From: a virus | Virus record (IMG/VR): IMGVR_UViG_3300050166_000172 | Span: 1-52,843 of that record | Length of the DNA stretch: 52,843 nt | Reading direction: 5' to 3' (one strand) | In this document: positions 14,033-22,190 of the stretch, in pieces | How the letters are laid out: each line of letters opens with the position of its first letter | How positions within the stretch are numbered: position 1 is the stretch's first letter | Notes under the pieces: model-generated | Database searches by the model: none | What the model was told of the DNA's origin: nothing | The model's input: the letters and a program-made list of their open reading frames with translations, nothing else | Made by a program: the position numbers and the translations under genes

Positions 14033-14771
14033 GAAATCATTTGTGCAATATTCTGACTATCTAACAATATTTCAAAAATTAGTAAAAAACGATAGAGAAA
14101 ATAAAACAAATAATGCTGGTGAATTGTCTCTATTAATTTACGAATATGTAAACGATTTAGATCCTACTCCTGTAAATTTTATAGTAGAAATGGCTTTTGA
14201 ACCAATAAAACTTCAATTAAAAAGAGATTTAAAAAGTTGGGATGTTGTTAAAGAAAAACGTTCAATAGCAGGAAAAGCTAGTGCCGAAGCTAAAAAAACG
14301 TTAAAAGAAAATCAACAAAATTCAACAAAATCAACACATGTTGATTTTGTTGAACAAAATTCAACAAAATCAACTGTTAATGTTAATGATAATGTTACTG
14401 TTAATGTTACTGATAATAATAACAACATACCCGAAATTAAAAATTTCGGTGATTGTGATTTAGAAAAAAATTTATTTCACGCAAAGGTTTTAAAATTTGA
14501 AAGCCCTACTTGGATGGAATCAGTTTCCATGCAACAAAAAATTTCTATCGAAGAAATTAAAATCAAAATCGATGAATTCGTTTTGTTTTTACAAACTACG
14601 CAAACGGAACACAAAATTAAAAAAGCATTTATTGAACATTTTATCAATTGGCTAACCAAAAAAATAAATTCAGAAAAAAATGGAAAACAGCAATATTCAA
14701 GTTCCAGCGGTAAAAAACAATTCCGCTTTAGCACAGCTGATGCAATCGAAACCATTGCTAGCAGTGATTAA
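14019..14771 (+). CDS. Replication initiator-like protein (DUF6291-type N-terminus)
   Basis: A 250-residue protein. The N-terminal domain (about 1-95, with SFVQYSDYLTIFQKLV and AGELSLLIYEYVNDLDPTP) matches the pattern of Bacteroidota phage and plasmid replication proteins annotated DUF6291. A low-complexity linker (about 96-135, rich in NSTKST and VNVNDNV) is encoded by the repeat cluster described at 14312. A helical C-terminal domain (about 140-215) and a basic tail with FRFSTADAIETI follow. An initiator with origin repeats in its linker is the arrangement of lambda O. The last 92 bases also encode the start of the next gene. Confidence 0.72.
   Translation: MAENKKSFVQYSDYLTIFQKLVKNDRENKTNNAGELSLLIYEYVNDLDPTPVNFIVEMAFEPIKLQLKRDLKSWDVVKEKRSIAGKASAEAKKTLKENQQNSTKSTHVDFVEQNSTKSTVNVNDNVTVNVTDNNNNIPEIKNFGDCDLEKNLFHAKVLKFESPTWMESVSMQQKISIEEIKIKIDEFVLFLQTTQTEHKIKKAFIEHFINWLTKKINSEKNGKQQYSSSSGKKQFRFSTADAIETIASSD
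14312..14449. other. Candidate replication origin inside the initiator gene
   Basis: Four copies of a 10-mer, TCAACAAAAT at 14312, 14322 and 14361 and its complement ATTTTGTTGA at 14344. The second and inverted copies are the core of a perfect 16-bp inverted repeat with a 2-nt centre (14321-14354). They are followed by seven hexamers of the form TG(T/A)TA(A/C) at 14375-14416, forming an AT-rich easily melted tract, and by a perfect 8-bp palindrome CCGAAATT / AATTTCGG at 14431-14449. Iterons plus AT-rich direct repeats within an initiator gene are typical of lambdoid origins. No experiment supports this here; it is inference from structure. Confidence 0.6.
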
Positions 14772-15510
14772 TGAAGATTACCCAAAATTAAAAGAAATTC
14801 AAAACGATCAAGAAACAGATGGTTTGATAAATTATCTAATAACAATTTTGAATATAAAAGTTTCTAACGAAGATGAAGCTAAGGATTTACAAATTCAAAT
14901 GCTTGTAGTTTCTGATTTTTTGAAAACAAAATTTGGAAATCTAACTATTCCAGAAATAAAAGAAGCTTTTAAAATGTATGCTGCAAGAGAGTTTTCTAAA
15001 ATAAAAGTATTTCGAATATTAGATTGTATTTCTATTGGCGAAGTATTACAAGCATATATAGAATTCAGAAATGATAGTTTACGGACCTATACCAGTCAAA
15101 AACAAATTCTTTTAAGCGCTTTGCCTGAAAAAACATTCGAAGAAAAAAAAGAAATCAGATTAAAGTTTATTGAAATGCTTTATGAAGAAATCAAAAAAGA
15201 TAAATTTTCTAATAGTGCTTGGTTATTATACGATGAATTTTATAATTCAGGTAAAATAAAAATCACAGACCAGAAAAAAAAGGAAATATATAATAAACAA
15301 TTACTTGTTTATGCAACTGAACAAAGAATAGAAATTGCTAAAAAAAGTACCATCTTATCAAAATCACTACTTGAAGATTTGAATAAAAAAATCAAGTCTG
15401 GATCCCCTATTCAAATAGTTAAAAATAAATGCAAAAACATTATTGTTTGCGATTATTTGAAGAAAAACATGTACGACTTAGAAGATTTTAAAAAAGCAAT
15501 TATTGGATAA
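14680..15510 (+). CDS. Replication-associated phage protein, unknown fold
   Basis: A 276-residue, mostly helical protein. The core (FGNLTIPEIKEAFKMYAAREF and RILDCISIGEVLQAYIEFRN, about 85-130) is a recognisable motif of Bacteroidota phage proteins found beside replication initiators. The start at 14680 gives MENSNIQVPAVKNNSALAQL and overlaps the initiator by 92 bp in another frame; an alternative ATG at 14740 would shorten the overlap to 32 bp. A role as helicase loader is suggested by position alone; I see no Walker A motif, so it is not a DnaC-like ATPase. Confidence 0.7.
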   Translation: MENSNIQVPAVKNNSALAQLMQSKPLLAVINEDYPKLKEIQNDQETDGLINYLITILNIKVSNEDEAKDLQIQMLVVSDFLKTKFGNLTIPEIKEAFKMYAAREFSKIKVFRILDCISIGEVLQAYIEFRNDSLRTYTSQKQILLSALPEKTFEEKKEIRLKFIEMLYEEIKKDKFSNSAWLLYDEFYNSGKIKITDQKKKEIYNKQLLVYATEQRIEIAKKSTILSKSLLEDLNKKIKSGSPIQIVKNKCKNIIVCDYLKKNMYDLEDFKKAIIG

Positions 15511-15511
15511 A

Positions 15512-15757
15512 ATGAAAGTTTCAGAAATATTAAAAAGTGAGAAGTACGCAATTAGTGTAAGTACTTTAGAACAAGCAAAAAAGTTAGTCCCAATCTATAA
15601 AAACTTTGATGATTTGGAGTTGTTTTTTAATAACGACCCAAATCATGTTGAATATGTTGGAGCTAGACATACCATGAACAAAGGATTTCATTTATACTTT
15701 GTTCATAAGGAAGGAAAAAAAATAATTGAATTTGAAAATATAGAAATTGATATATAA
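15512..15757 (+). CDS. Small protein, unknown
   Basis: I start at ATG 15512 (MKVSEILKSEKYAISV), one base after the previous stop, giving 81 residues. An upstream TTG at 15503 would overlap the previous gene and is less likely. The sequence is an amphipathic helix followed by a beta segment (KGFHLYFVHKEGKKIIEFEN). The stop overlaps the next gene as TAATG. No family recognised. Confidence 0.6.
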   Translation: MKVSEILKSEKYAISVSTLEQAKKLVPIYKNFDDLELFFNNDPNHVEYVGARHTMNKGFHLYFVHKEGKKIIEFENIEIDI

Positions 15758-16182
15758 TGGCAAAACTTTTAATTGGAATAGATCCTGATGTGGATAAGTC
15801 CGGTGTAGCTTTCAAGAATGGAAATAACTACACATTAGAGAATTTAACTTTTTTTGAATTGTTTGATTTTCTAAAATTCTACAAGGAGAGAGAAGAAAAA
15901 CCAATTGTTTACATTGAAAAAGGTTCTTTAAATAAATCAAATTGGCACACTAAACAAAGTCATTCAGCTGCATTTAATTCTAAAATTGGCGAAAACACAG
16001 GGAGAAACTTTGAAACTGCCAATAAAATTATTGAAATGTGCCAGTATTTAAAACTTCCATATGTAGAAGTAAAACCAACAAGAAAAAAAATAGATTCAGG
16101 CACTTTTAAAAAACTAACTGGATTTACTAAAAGAACAAACCAAGAGCAGCGCGATGCATTTATGCTGATTTTTGGTCGATAA
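15757..16182 (+). CDS. RuvC-like Holliday junction resolvase
   Basis: A 141-residue RNase H-fold nuclease. Acidic residues expected for metal binding are Asp9 in GIDPD, Glu54 in VYIEKGS and Asp133 in QRDAFML. The region NFETANKIIEMCQYL corresponds to the RuvC helical segment, and KPTRKKI to the usual basic stretch. It is shorter than cellular RuvC (about 170 residues), as is common in phages. It probably resolves recombination or replication junctions before packaging, working with RecT and the SbcC-like ATPase. Confidence 0.85.
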   Translation: MAKLLIGIDPDVDKSGVAFKNGNNYTLENLTFFELFDFLKFYKEREEKPIVYIEKGSLNKSNWHTKQSHSAAFNSKIGENTGRNFETANKIIEMCQYLKLPYVEVKPTRKKIDSGTFKKLTGFTKRTNQEQRDAFMLIFGR

Positions 16183-16214
16183 TACTTCAAATTTCTCTTT
16201 CACAGAAAAATTAA

Positions 16215-16231
16215 TCAACCCAATATTGCTC
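16215..16231 (+). repeat. 17-nt direct repeat, copy A
   Basis: TCAACCCAATATTGCTC, identical to 24534-24550. It lies 36 bp upstream of the PcfK start, in the 85-bp gap after the resolvase gene. The twin copy is 28 bp upstream of the gene at 24579. Being upstream of genes on both occasions suggests a shared leader or promoter element; nothing in it matches the TAnnTTTG consensus. Confidence 0.5.
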
Positions 16232-16267
16232 AAACAAATTAGTATAAACTTATTAAAAATTAAAAAA

Positions 16268-16684
16268 ATGAAATCAACAGAAGCCTTTAAAACAACAATT
16301 AATAACCATTTGGTATCATTAGCCGAAAAAGATGAGTTATTCTCTGAAACCTTTAAAAAAGAAGGTAAAAATATTGATGACTGCATAACTTACATTCTAA
16401 ATGAAGTTCAAAAAAGCGGTTGTAATGGTTTTGCAGACGAAGAAATTTTTGCAATGGCAGTTCATTACTACGATGAAGATGATTTAAAACCAGGTAAAAA
16501 AATTAATGCAAAAGTAGTTGTTAACCATGTTGTTGAATTAACCGAAGAGGACAAAGAAAATGCAAAACAAAAAGCAATACAGCAAGCTATTGAAGAAGCA
16601 AAAGAAAAATTGCAGAAAAAGAAGACGCCAAAAAAAGTAGTTGAAACTAAAAGTTTAGAACCTCAAATCGATTTATTTAGTTAA
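16268..16684 (+). CDS. PcfK-like protein
   Basis: Start at ATG 16268 (MKSTEAFKTTINNHL), giving 138 residues; an in-frame ATG 96 bp upstream would add sequence unlike the family. Hallmarks of PcfK-like proteins are NIDDCITYILNEVQKSGCNGF and AMAVHYYDEDD, followed by a KVVVNHVVELTEEDK segment and a lysine-rich helix. The last residues, PQIDLFS, resemble a beta-clamp-binding motif. PcfK and PcfJ were named from plasmid transfer genes, and the pair is widespread in Bacteroidota phages, where function is not established. The next gene is PcfJ-like. Confidence 0.85.
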   Translation: MKSTEAFKTTINNHLVSLAEKDELFSETFKKEGKNIDDCITYILNEVQKSGCNGFADEEIFAMAVHYYDEDDLKPGKKINAKVVVNHVVELTEEDKENAKQKAIQQAIEEAKEKLQKKKTPKKVVETKSLEPQIDLFS

Positions 16685-16685
16685 A

Positions 16686-17999
16686 ATGAAACCGAGAAAT
16701 AAACTTCATCATCGCGTTGTTGATTTAGCAGAAAGTTTATTTGTTATATCAAAACAAGAAAAAGAATGGGCATATCAAAACTGTTTAGAACACAGGGCAT
16801 ATCAAACTAAAACCAGAGTATTATGTTTAGACTGTGGTGATACATTTTCACCTGAATTAGTGAAAAGAAAAAAAGCAGTTTGTCCACATTGTAATACTAA
16901 AGTTGATGTAAAATTATCACTTTGTACAACTGACCGCCAAGTAAACTATTTTGCAATTACTGATATAGTTCAAGAATTTCAAGTAGTTAGAAACTTTGAA
17001 TTAATTGCTTACTACAAAAAAGGAAAACCAGCTAATTATCATCTTCACGAAATTTTGCAGTATTGGATTCAACCAGATTTAAAAGTTACCATGTTTGGAT
17101 TACAACATACAGTAACTGGATATTTTGATTCATGGGGTGGTAATATGGAAATTAGAGAAGAAAATTTAACAAGTTGGTATGGTAAAAAATATGATGTTTA
17201 TGCAAGAAAATATCATCCAAATTCAGTTATAAAATCTGAATATAAAAAATATGGTATAAATTCTAATCTTCAAGAAATTACTTTTTTAGAAGCTATTAAA
17301 CATATTCCGAATCAACCAAAACTCGAAACACTTTTAAAAGCAAAACAATATTTTTTAATAAATGCCCACGTTAACCATAGAGGAAGAAGTGTAAGTTATT
17401 ATTGGGATAGTATTAAAATATGTTTGCGAAATAAGTACAAATTAAAGGACGCTTCAATATGGATGGATTATATTGATCTATTGCGATATTTCAATAAAGA
17501 TTTCCGAAACGCAAAATATGTTTGCCCTAAGAATTTAAATAAAGAGCATGACAGATTAGTTGAAAAAAAGAAAATAATTCAGAAAAAAAGAGAACTTGAA
17601 GATCAAATAAAAAGAGCCAAAATTGATAATGAATTCTTTTTAAAAGAAAAATCAAAATTCTTTGATTTACAATTTACAAACGGACCACTTGTAATTATAC
17701 CATTAAAATCAGTTGAAGAATTTATTGAGGAAGGCGAAAAACTTAAACATTGTGTATTTGCAAACAGATACTTTGCTTAAGAAAATTCATTAGTTCTATC
17801 GGCTCGTATAAACGATAAACCCATTGAAACTATAGAAATTAATTTAAATAAGTTAAAAATAATTCAATCAAGAGGATTGCAAAACCAACCAACAGAACAC
17901 CACGAAGAAATACTTAAAATTTTAAATCAAAATATGCACAAAATTCGAGCAATTATTAATCCAAAAACAAGTAAAACCCATAAAAAATTAGCATCATGA
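16686..17999 (+). pseudogene. PcfJ-like gene interrupted by a stop codon
   Basis: ATG 16686 opens a PcfJ-like protein that stops at TAA 17778-17780, after FANRYFA. The same frame continues without interruption through ENSLVLSARINDKPIETIEI to a TGA at 17997-17999, as expected for PcfJ family C-termini. One nonsense codon (probably AAA to TAA) therefore splits a protein of about 437 residues into 364 plus 72. The first part keeps a zinc-ribbon (VLCLDCGDTF and AVCPHCNTKV, about 45-80) and the HCVFANRY motif. Sequencing error, true inactivation or readthrough cannot be separated from sequence alone. The final TGA overlaps the clamp gene start (ATGA). Confidence 0.8.
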
Positions 18000-19114
18000 C
18001 GCACTTTTTTGTTATCGACAGTAAATTACTATCAGAAAAACTACAATTACTATCTGGAGTATTATCCAGCAATTCAAGCCTACCAATTTTAGACAATTTT
18101 CTTTTTAAATCCGAAGGTAAAGAATTAAGAATTACAGCATCGGATTTAGACAATACGATGACAACTAAAATTGAATTAGAACAAGAAAACAATTTTTCAA
18201 TTGCAATACCAGGAAAGATGCTAATTGATTTATTGAAATCATTTGCTCATCAACCTATTAAATTTCATTTTGAGAACAATACAATTGATATTGTTTCTAA
18301 TACTGGAAACTATGCAATTGCCTATTTTGACGGGGAAGAATTTCCTAAATCTCCAGAAGTTACTGAAGCATCATCAACAATAATTTATTCAAAAATTCTT
18401 TTAAACGCGATTAATAAAACCCTTTTTGCTACAGGTAATGACGATATGCGAGTTTTTATGAATGGTGTATGCTTTGATTTTTCAACAGAAAAATGTGTTT
18501 TTGTGGCTACAGATGCACATAAACTTTCAAAGTACACCAGAAACGATATAAAAGCTACTTCTGATGTAAAATTTATAGTGCCAAAAAAACCATTATCAGT
18601 TCTTAAAAATGCATTATCAGCATCGGATAATGAATTAGAAATTTTTTACAACCAAACAAATGCTAAATTTATGTTTGAAGATTATGAATTAAGCTGTAGG
18701 TTAATTGATTCTGCATATCCAAACTATGAGGTAGTGATACCTAAAGAAAATGATAAAAGGGTTGAGATTAGCAGAATTAAATTATTAGCATCGCTAAAAT
18801 GTATTTCTATTTTTTCAAACAAAGCAACAAATCAAGTGAAATTATCATTTAACGGTAATATGCTTAGTTTGTCTGCGGAAGACAAGGATTATTCAAACAA
18901 AGGCGATGAATCTTTAACTTGTAATTACACCGGTGAAGATTTAAAAATTGGTTTTAATTCGAAATACCTAATTGAAATTTTAAGTAATTTGAATAGTGAA
19001 GAAATAAGCATCGATTTATCGCAACCTAATCGAGCTGGTATTATTATACCTATTGATGCATCAGAAACTGAAGAAGAAACGCTAATGTTGGCAATGCCAG
19101 TAATTTTGAATTAA
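17996..19114 (+). CDS. dnaN: DNA polymerase III beta subunit (sliding clamp)
   Basis: A 372-residue protein of the usual clamp length (about 366-375), with three repeated domains. Recognisable segments are LLSGVLSSNSSLPILDNFLF and ASDLDNTMT in domain I, FVATDAHKLSKYTR in domain II, and the C-terminal LMLAMPVILN. Clamps tether polymerases to DNA and bind partners by a QLxLF-type peptide. A phage-encoded clamp suggests that replication is partly redirected from the host clamp. It overlaps the broken PcfJ gene by ATGA and is followed after one base by a small gene ending in QLELF. Confidence 0.92.
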   Translation: MTHFFVIDSKLLSEKLQLLSGVLSSNSSLPILDNFLFKSEGKELRITASDLDNTMTTKIELEQENNFSIAIPGKMLIDLLKSFAHQPIKFHFENNTIDIVSNTGNYAIAYFDGEEFPKSPEVTEASSTIIYSKILLNAINKTLFATGNDDMRVFMNGVCFDFSTEKCVFVATDAHKLSKYTRNDIKATSDVKFIVPKKPLSVLKNALSASDNELEIFYNQTNAKFMFEDYELSCRLIDSAYPNYEVVIPKENDKRVEISRIKLLASLKCISIFSNKATNQVKLSFNGNMLSLSAEDKDYSNKGDESLTCNYTGEDLKIGFNSKYLIEILSNLNSEEISIDLSQPNRAGIIIPIDASETEEETLMLAMPVILN

Positions 19115-19115
19115 A

Positions 19116-19352
19116 ATGACACTTCCATTTGTAGAAGACCTTTACTTCTACTCTAGAGAAAATAGCACTTTAATAGCAATTAAAACCAACGGAGAAAAAA
19201 TTCCGTTGGTTAAATTCAAACAAAAATTTATCGATATTTCTATTGTTGGAGGTTCTATTTATGATTACATGATATCATATATGGAAACATTCCCAGAATT
19301 ATGCGAAATAATTTATCCACCAAAAAATAACAAACAATTAGAACTTTTTTAA
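19116..19352 (+). CDS. Small protein ending in a clamp-binding-like motif
   Basis: A 78-residue protein starting one base after the clamp gene stop. It folds as a beta-rich region (LIAIKTNGEKIPLVKF) and helix (YMETFPELCEIIYPP), then ends NNKQLELF. QLELF fits the beta-clamp-binding consensus QL(S/D)LF closely, and a C-terminal, exposed position is typical. Adjacent to the clamp gene, it is a candidate clamp modulator or adaptor. The motif is seen directly; binding is inference. Confidence 0.65.
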   Translation: MTLPFVEDLYFYSRENSTLIAIKTNGEKIPLVKFKQKFIDISIVGGSIYDYMISYMETFPELCEIIYPPKNNKQLELF

Positions 19353-19363
19353 AATTAAATAAA

Positions 19364-19663
19364 ATGGCAAGTATTAAAGGAACTCCAGGACCTTGGAAAA
19401 TAAAACATTCAGAAAGCAAAAAAGCTTTCAATATTGTATCTGTAAAATTAGGATCGAAATACAAAATAGCGAGAATTCCTTATGAATGTGAAGGAGATTT
19501 AAAATTAGAATCGGCTTCAGATGCCAAAATTATTGCAGCAGCTCCAGAATTATTGGAAGCATTAAACCAAATAGCACAATTTAGTGATATAGGAAATGAT
19601 TTTAAAGCAATAGTTAGAATGAAATCAATTGCGGTAGATGCAATAAAAAAAGCAAGGGAGTAA
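19364..19663 (+). CDS. Conserved small phage protein (TPGPW / IAAAPELLEAL type)
   Basis: A 99-residue protein beginning MASIKGTPGPWKI and containing DAKIIAAAPELLEALNQIA, a pair of motifs that recurs in small proteins of many unrelated phages and prophages. The N-terminus is beta-rich, the C-terminus helical. Function is not known. It sits between the clamp-proximal gene and a DEDD exonuclease. Confidence 0.75.
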   Translation: MASIKGTPGPWKIKHSESKKAFNIVSVKLGSKYKIARIPYECEGDLKLESASDAKIIAAAPELLEALNQIAQFSDIGNDFKAIVRMKSIAVDAIKKARE

Positions 19664-19682
19664 TAATAAACTTTTAAAAAAA

Positions 19683-20240
19683 ATGAGCAAAATTTTAATA
19701 TTAGATATAGAAACAACAGGTTTCCTACAGAAGGGTGGTAAAATTGTTGAAATCGGAATTGTAGAACTTGACCTTTCAAACGGAAATAGACAAATCATTT
19801 TCGATAGAGTATGTTGGGAAACTGGAATTACCAAAGAAGAAGTTGAGAAATCATGGATTGTACAAAATTCAGATTTAACACTTGAAGCAATTAGAACCTC
19901 AACAAACTTGCAAGTTCTAAAGCCAGAAATTCAGGAAATTTTAAATAAATATCCTATAGGATCAACAGCATTTAACAATGCTTTTGATTTTGGCTTTATG
20001 GAACACAGAGGTTTTGTATTTCCTAAAAAACTGCCTTGTCCGATGAAGCTTTCAACGGATATATGCAAACTTCCAAAAGCAAATGGTTATGGTCATAAGT
20101 GGCCAAAAGTTGAAGAAGCGCATAAGCACTTTTTTGGTGATGTTGGTTATGTTGAAAAACATAGAGGCGCTGATGATGCTTTTTATGAAGCGGAGATTGT
20201 TTATGAATTATATAAAATTGGAGTTTTTAAAATCGATTAA
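19683..20240 (+). CDS. DnaQ-like 3'-5' exonuclease (DEDDh)
   Basis: A 185-residue exonuclease. Motif I is DIETTG with Asp8 and Glu10, motif II FDFGFMEHRG with Asp102, motif III HRGADDAFYEAEIV with His160 and Asp164 or Asp165; this spacing is the DEDDh class. Family members proofread DNA synthesis or trim single strands. Following the phage clamp, it is a plausible proofreading or processing partner in phage replication. Length is normal for a single-domain enzyme. Confidence 0.88.
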   Translation: MSKILILDIETTGFLQKGGKIVEIGIVELDLSNGNRQIIFDRVCWETGITKEEVEKSWIVQNSDLTLEAIRTSTNLQVLKPEIQEILNKYPIGSTAFNNAFDFGFMEHRGFVFPKKLPCPMKLSTDICKLPKANGYGHKWPKVEEAHKHFFGDVGYVEKHRGADDAFYEAEIVYELYKIGVFKID

Positions 20241-20242
20241 TT

Positions 20243-20785
20243 ATGAAACATAAATTTAGAGTAATACCAAAAGAAGAAGTATTAGCGAACAGAAGTAATG
20301 CTTATGAGTTTATTGATTTTAATAAAAAAAATATGAAACTAATATCAATGACTGATTTTGTATTGGAGCAAGAAAAAGGTTTAGAAAACATATTGCATGA
20401 AAGATTACCAATGATTAAATTATCAAGTTCTTATGACAAAATTCTTAAATATGCAAACTTTCTAAAACAACCATTAAAACTTGAAATGTTTGTGCCGTGT
20501 GATGCGGATGGTAATGTTTTAGAGAAACCTGAAGAACATTTCCCAACTGGAAATAATAATTTAGAAGAGCAAATATTTGCAAAACAAAAGCAATATCAAA
20601 AAGCAAAAGAAAAAGTTTTGTTTGAGGGATGGTTTATTCATTTTGAAGATTGTGTATTTAAACTTAAAGATGGCTGTTTTTCAATAATAGATTTAGATTC
20701 AAATTACACAATTGAAGATTTTTGTGAAAACGAAGAAGAATCAAGAATACTTACGCAAAACGCAATTAAACAATTAGGTTTATGA
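20243..20785 (+). CDS. Phage protein of unknown function (180 residues)
   Basis: Starts 2 bp after the exonuclease. N-terminal part (KFRVIPKEEVLANRSNAYEFIDF) and middle (LKYANFLKQPLKLEMFVPCDADGNVLEKP) resemble a small family of phage accessory proteins; a helical acidic region and the end AIKQLGL follow. The QLGL end is a weak echo of a clamp-binding motif but lacks the closing Phe. No function assigned. Confidence 0.65.
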   Translation: MKHKFRVIPKEEVLANRSNAYEFIDFNKKNMKLISMTDFVLEQEKGLENILHERLPMIKLSSSYDKILKYANFLKQPLKLEMFVPCDADGNVLEKPEEHFPTGNNNLEEQIFAKQKQYQKAKEKVLFEGWFIHFEDCVFKLKDGCFSIIDLDSNYTIEDFCENEEESRILTQNAIKQLGL

Positions 20786-20864
20786 AACTGACATAGGTAC
20801 TTTTTTAGCAATAATCGGAATAATTATGATTTTATTAGGGAAACAATTTAAAAAGAAATAAGAT

Positions 20865-20954
20865 ATGAATGAACTTTTAGTACCAACAGTAATTATAACT
20901 TACTTTATACTAGTTATTATAATTGGAGAATTATTAAACAATAAAAACAAATAA
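20865..20954 (+). CDS. Small single-pass membrane protein
   Basis: A 29-residue ORF starting at ATG 20865, MNELLVPTVIITYFILVIII, with one hydrophobic helix and a polar tail (GELLNNKNK). It ends 3 bp before the next gene. The gap before it (20786-20864) encodes a second hydrophobic stretch (FLAIIGIIMILLG) with no good start codon and may be the remains of another small membrane gene. Support is limited to spacing and composition. Confidence 0.4.
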   Translation: MNELLVPTVIITYFILVIIIGELLNNKNK

Positions 20955-20957
20955 GAT

Positions 20958-21227
20958 ATGAAAGTATTTAAATTTAACCACGATGGTTATGATTATGCAT
21001 TTTTTGCTAAAACAGAAGAATTAGCAATAGCGGAATTTAAACAAACTATTGCTGATGAAGATTTTTCTTTTAAAGAAATTCCACAATCAGAATGGGATAA
21101 AAAAACAATTGAAGTTTTTGAAGATAATCAATTTGATAAAAAGTCTTACAAAGTATCTATATCAGATTTAATTTGTGGAGATGAACCTCAAATGATTTAC
21201 ACAAATGATTATTCAATTATAGATTAA
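20958..21227 (+). CDS. Small acidic accessory protein, unknown
   Basis: An 89-residue acidic protein (MKVFKFNHDGYDYAFFAKTEELAIAEF). A beta-hairpin plus helix start looks like a small alpha/beta domain; the rest is acidic with a single Cys. Tight spacing to its neighbours supports it as part of the early operon. No family recognised. Confidence 0.6.
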   Translation: MKVFKFNHDGYDYAFFAKTEELAIAEFKQTIADEDFSFKEIPQSEWDKKTIEVFEDNQFDKKSYKVSISDLICGDEPQMIYTNDYSIID

Positions 21228-21232
21228 GTATT

Positions 21233-21544
21233 ATGAGTAAAGAAATTCTATTAGTTTGGCAAGGTACAAACGAAAAATCATCGGGTACGATTACAGAAAC
21301 AGATGATATGATTGTTGTTTATTTAGACAATAAATCAAAATGGGAACAAATGGAAAAAGACATTGAAGCTTATAAAAACAGAATTAAAGTTTTAAAAAAC
21401 TTAAACACAAAATATCGTGAAAAACTTGGAATTTCAAATGAACCTATTGACGCTATTAATGCGGTTAATGAATGTACTCACGAAAATATACAAATGAAGT
21501 TAAGCGGAATTTGGAAATGCAAATGTGGTTATACTCATTACTAA
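21233..21544 (+). CDS. Small protein with possible zinc-binding C-terminus
   Basis: A 103-residue protein: a beta-rich start (EILLVWQGTNEKSSGTIT), a coiled-coil helix (SKWEQMEKDIEAYKNRIKVL) and an end with CTHENIQMKLSGIWKCKCGY, where Cys, His, Cys and Cys could form a half zinc ribbon. Starts 5 bp after the previous stop. Function unknown. Confidence 0.6.
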   Translation: MSKEILLVWQGTNEKSSGTITETDDMIVVYLDNKSKWEQMEKDIEAYKNRIKVLKNLNTKYREKLGISNEPIDAINAVNECTHENIQMKLSGIWKCKCGYTHY

Positions 21545-21562
21545 ATAATTTAAACTAAAATT

Positions 21563-21955
21563 ATGGGAAATTTAAAAGCACAAGAATTAAGAATTGGAAA
21601 TTTAGTTGAATATCGTATGGAAGACGATTTAGACTCTAGAAAAGAATGGTGGGCAGTAACAGCAATAGATAGTGAAGATATTAATTGGTTAGAAAAAGAA
21701 GAACCAGAAACAATTGATTATAGACCAATCCCACTAACCGAAGAATGGTTATTGAAGTTTGGGTTTGAAGAAGATGAAACTTATGTAAGTGAAGAAAATC
21801 CTTTTTTAGATTATATTAACGGTAACGTAAGAATTTCGATGCCATATTTTTCATTTGAATATTGTGATGGTGGAATTAAGGAATTGAAATACGTACACCA
21901 AATTCAAAACCTATACTTCGCATTAACTGGAACTGAATTAGAAATCAAAAAATAA
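21563..21955 (+). CDS. Conserved Bacteroidota phage protein (ELRIGN / HQIQNLYFALTG type)
   Basis: A 130-residue protein opening GNLKAQELRIGNLVEY and ending YVHQIQNLYFALTGTELEI. These two motifs define a widespread small protein of Bacteroidota phages and mobile elements. The middle contains a tryptophan-rich beta domain (EEWLLKFGFEEDE). Function unknown; position among accessory genes is typical. Confidence 0.75.
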   Translation: MGNLKAQELRIGNLVEYRMEDDLDSRKEWWAVTAIDSEDINWLEKEEPETIDYRPIPLTEEWLLKFGFEEDETYVSEENPFLDYINGNVRISMPYFSFEYCDGGIKELKYVHQIQNLYFALTGTELEIKK

Positions 21956-21959
21956 TAAA

Positions 21960-22184
21960 ATGCTTATAAACTATTACCGACCAAAAATAACTCCTTTAGC
22001 AAAAAATGGTTCGCTAAAATATGGAGTAACTCTAAAAACAGAAGTATGGACCAGCCAACTAACAAATAAAATGAAAGTTGAAATTCATTGCGAAACAGAA
22101 GAAATTGCAAATCAAAAGCTAAAAAACTTCATTACCCATAAAAATTTTATGCATGAGTGGCCAGAAGATAATCTTAAAAAATAA
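21960..22184 (+). CDS. Small basic protein, unknown
   Basis: A 74-residue protein (MLINYYRPKITPLAKNGSLK) with a basic beta start and a helical second half (TEEIANQKLKNFITHKNFMHEW). It starts 4 bp after the previous gene and is followed by a YopX-like gene. No family recognised. Confidence 0.55.
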   Translation: MLINYYRPKITPLAKNGSLKYGVTLKTEVWTSQLTNKMKVEIHCETEEIANQKLKNFITHKNFMHEWPEDNLKK

Positions 22185-22190
22185 AAAATC

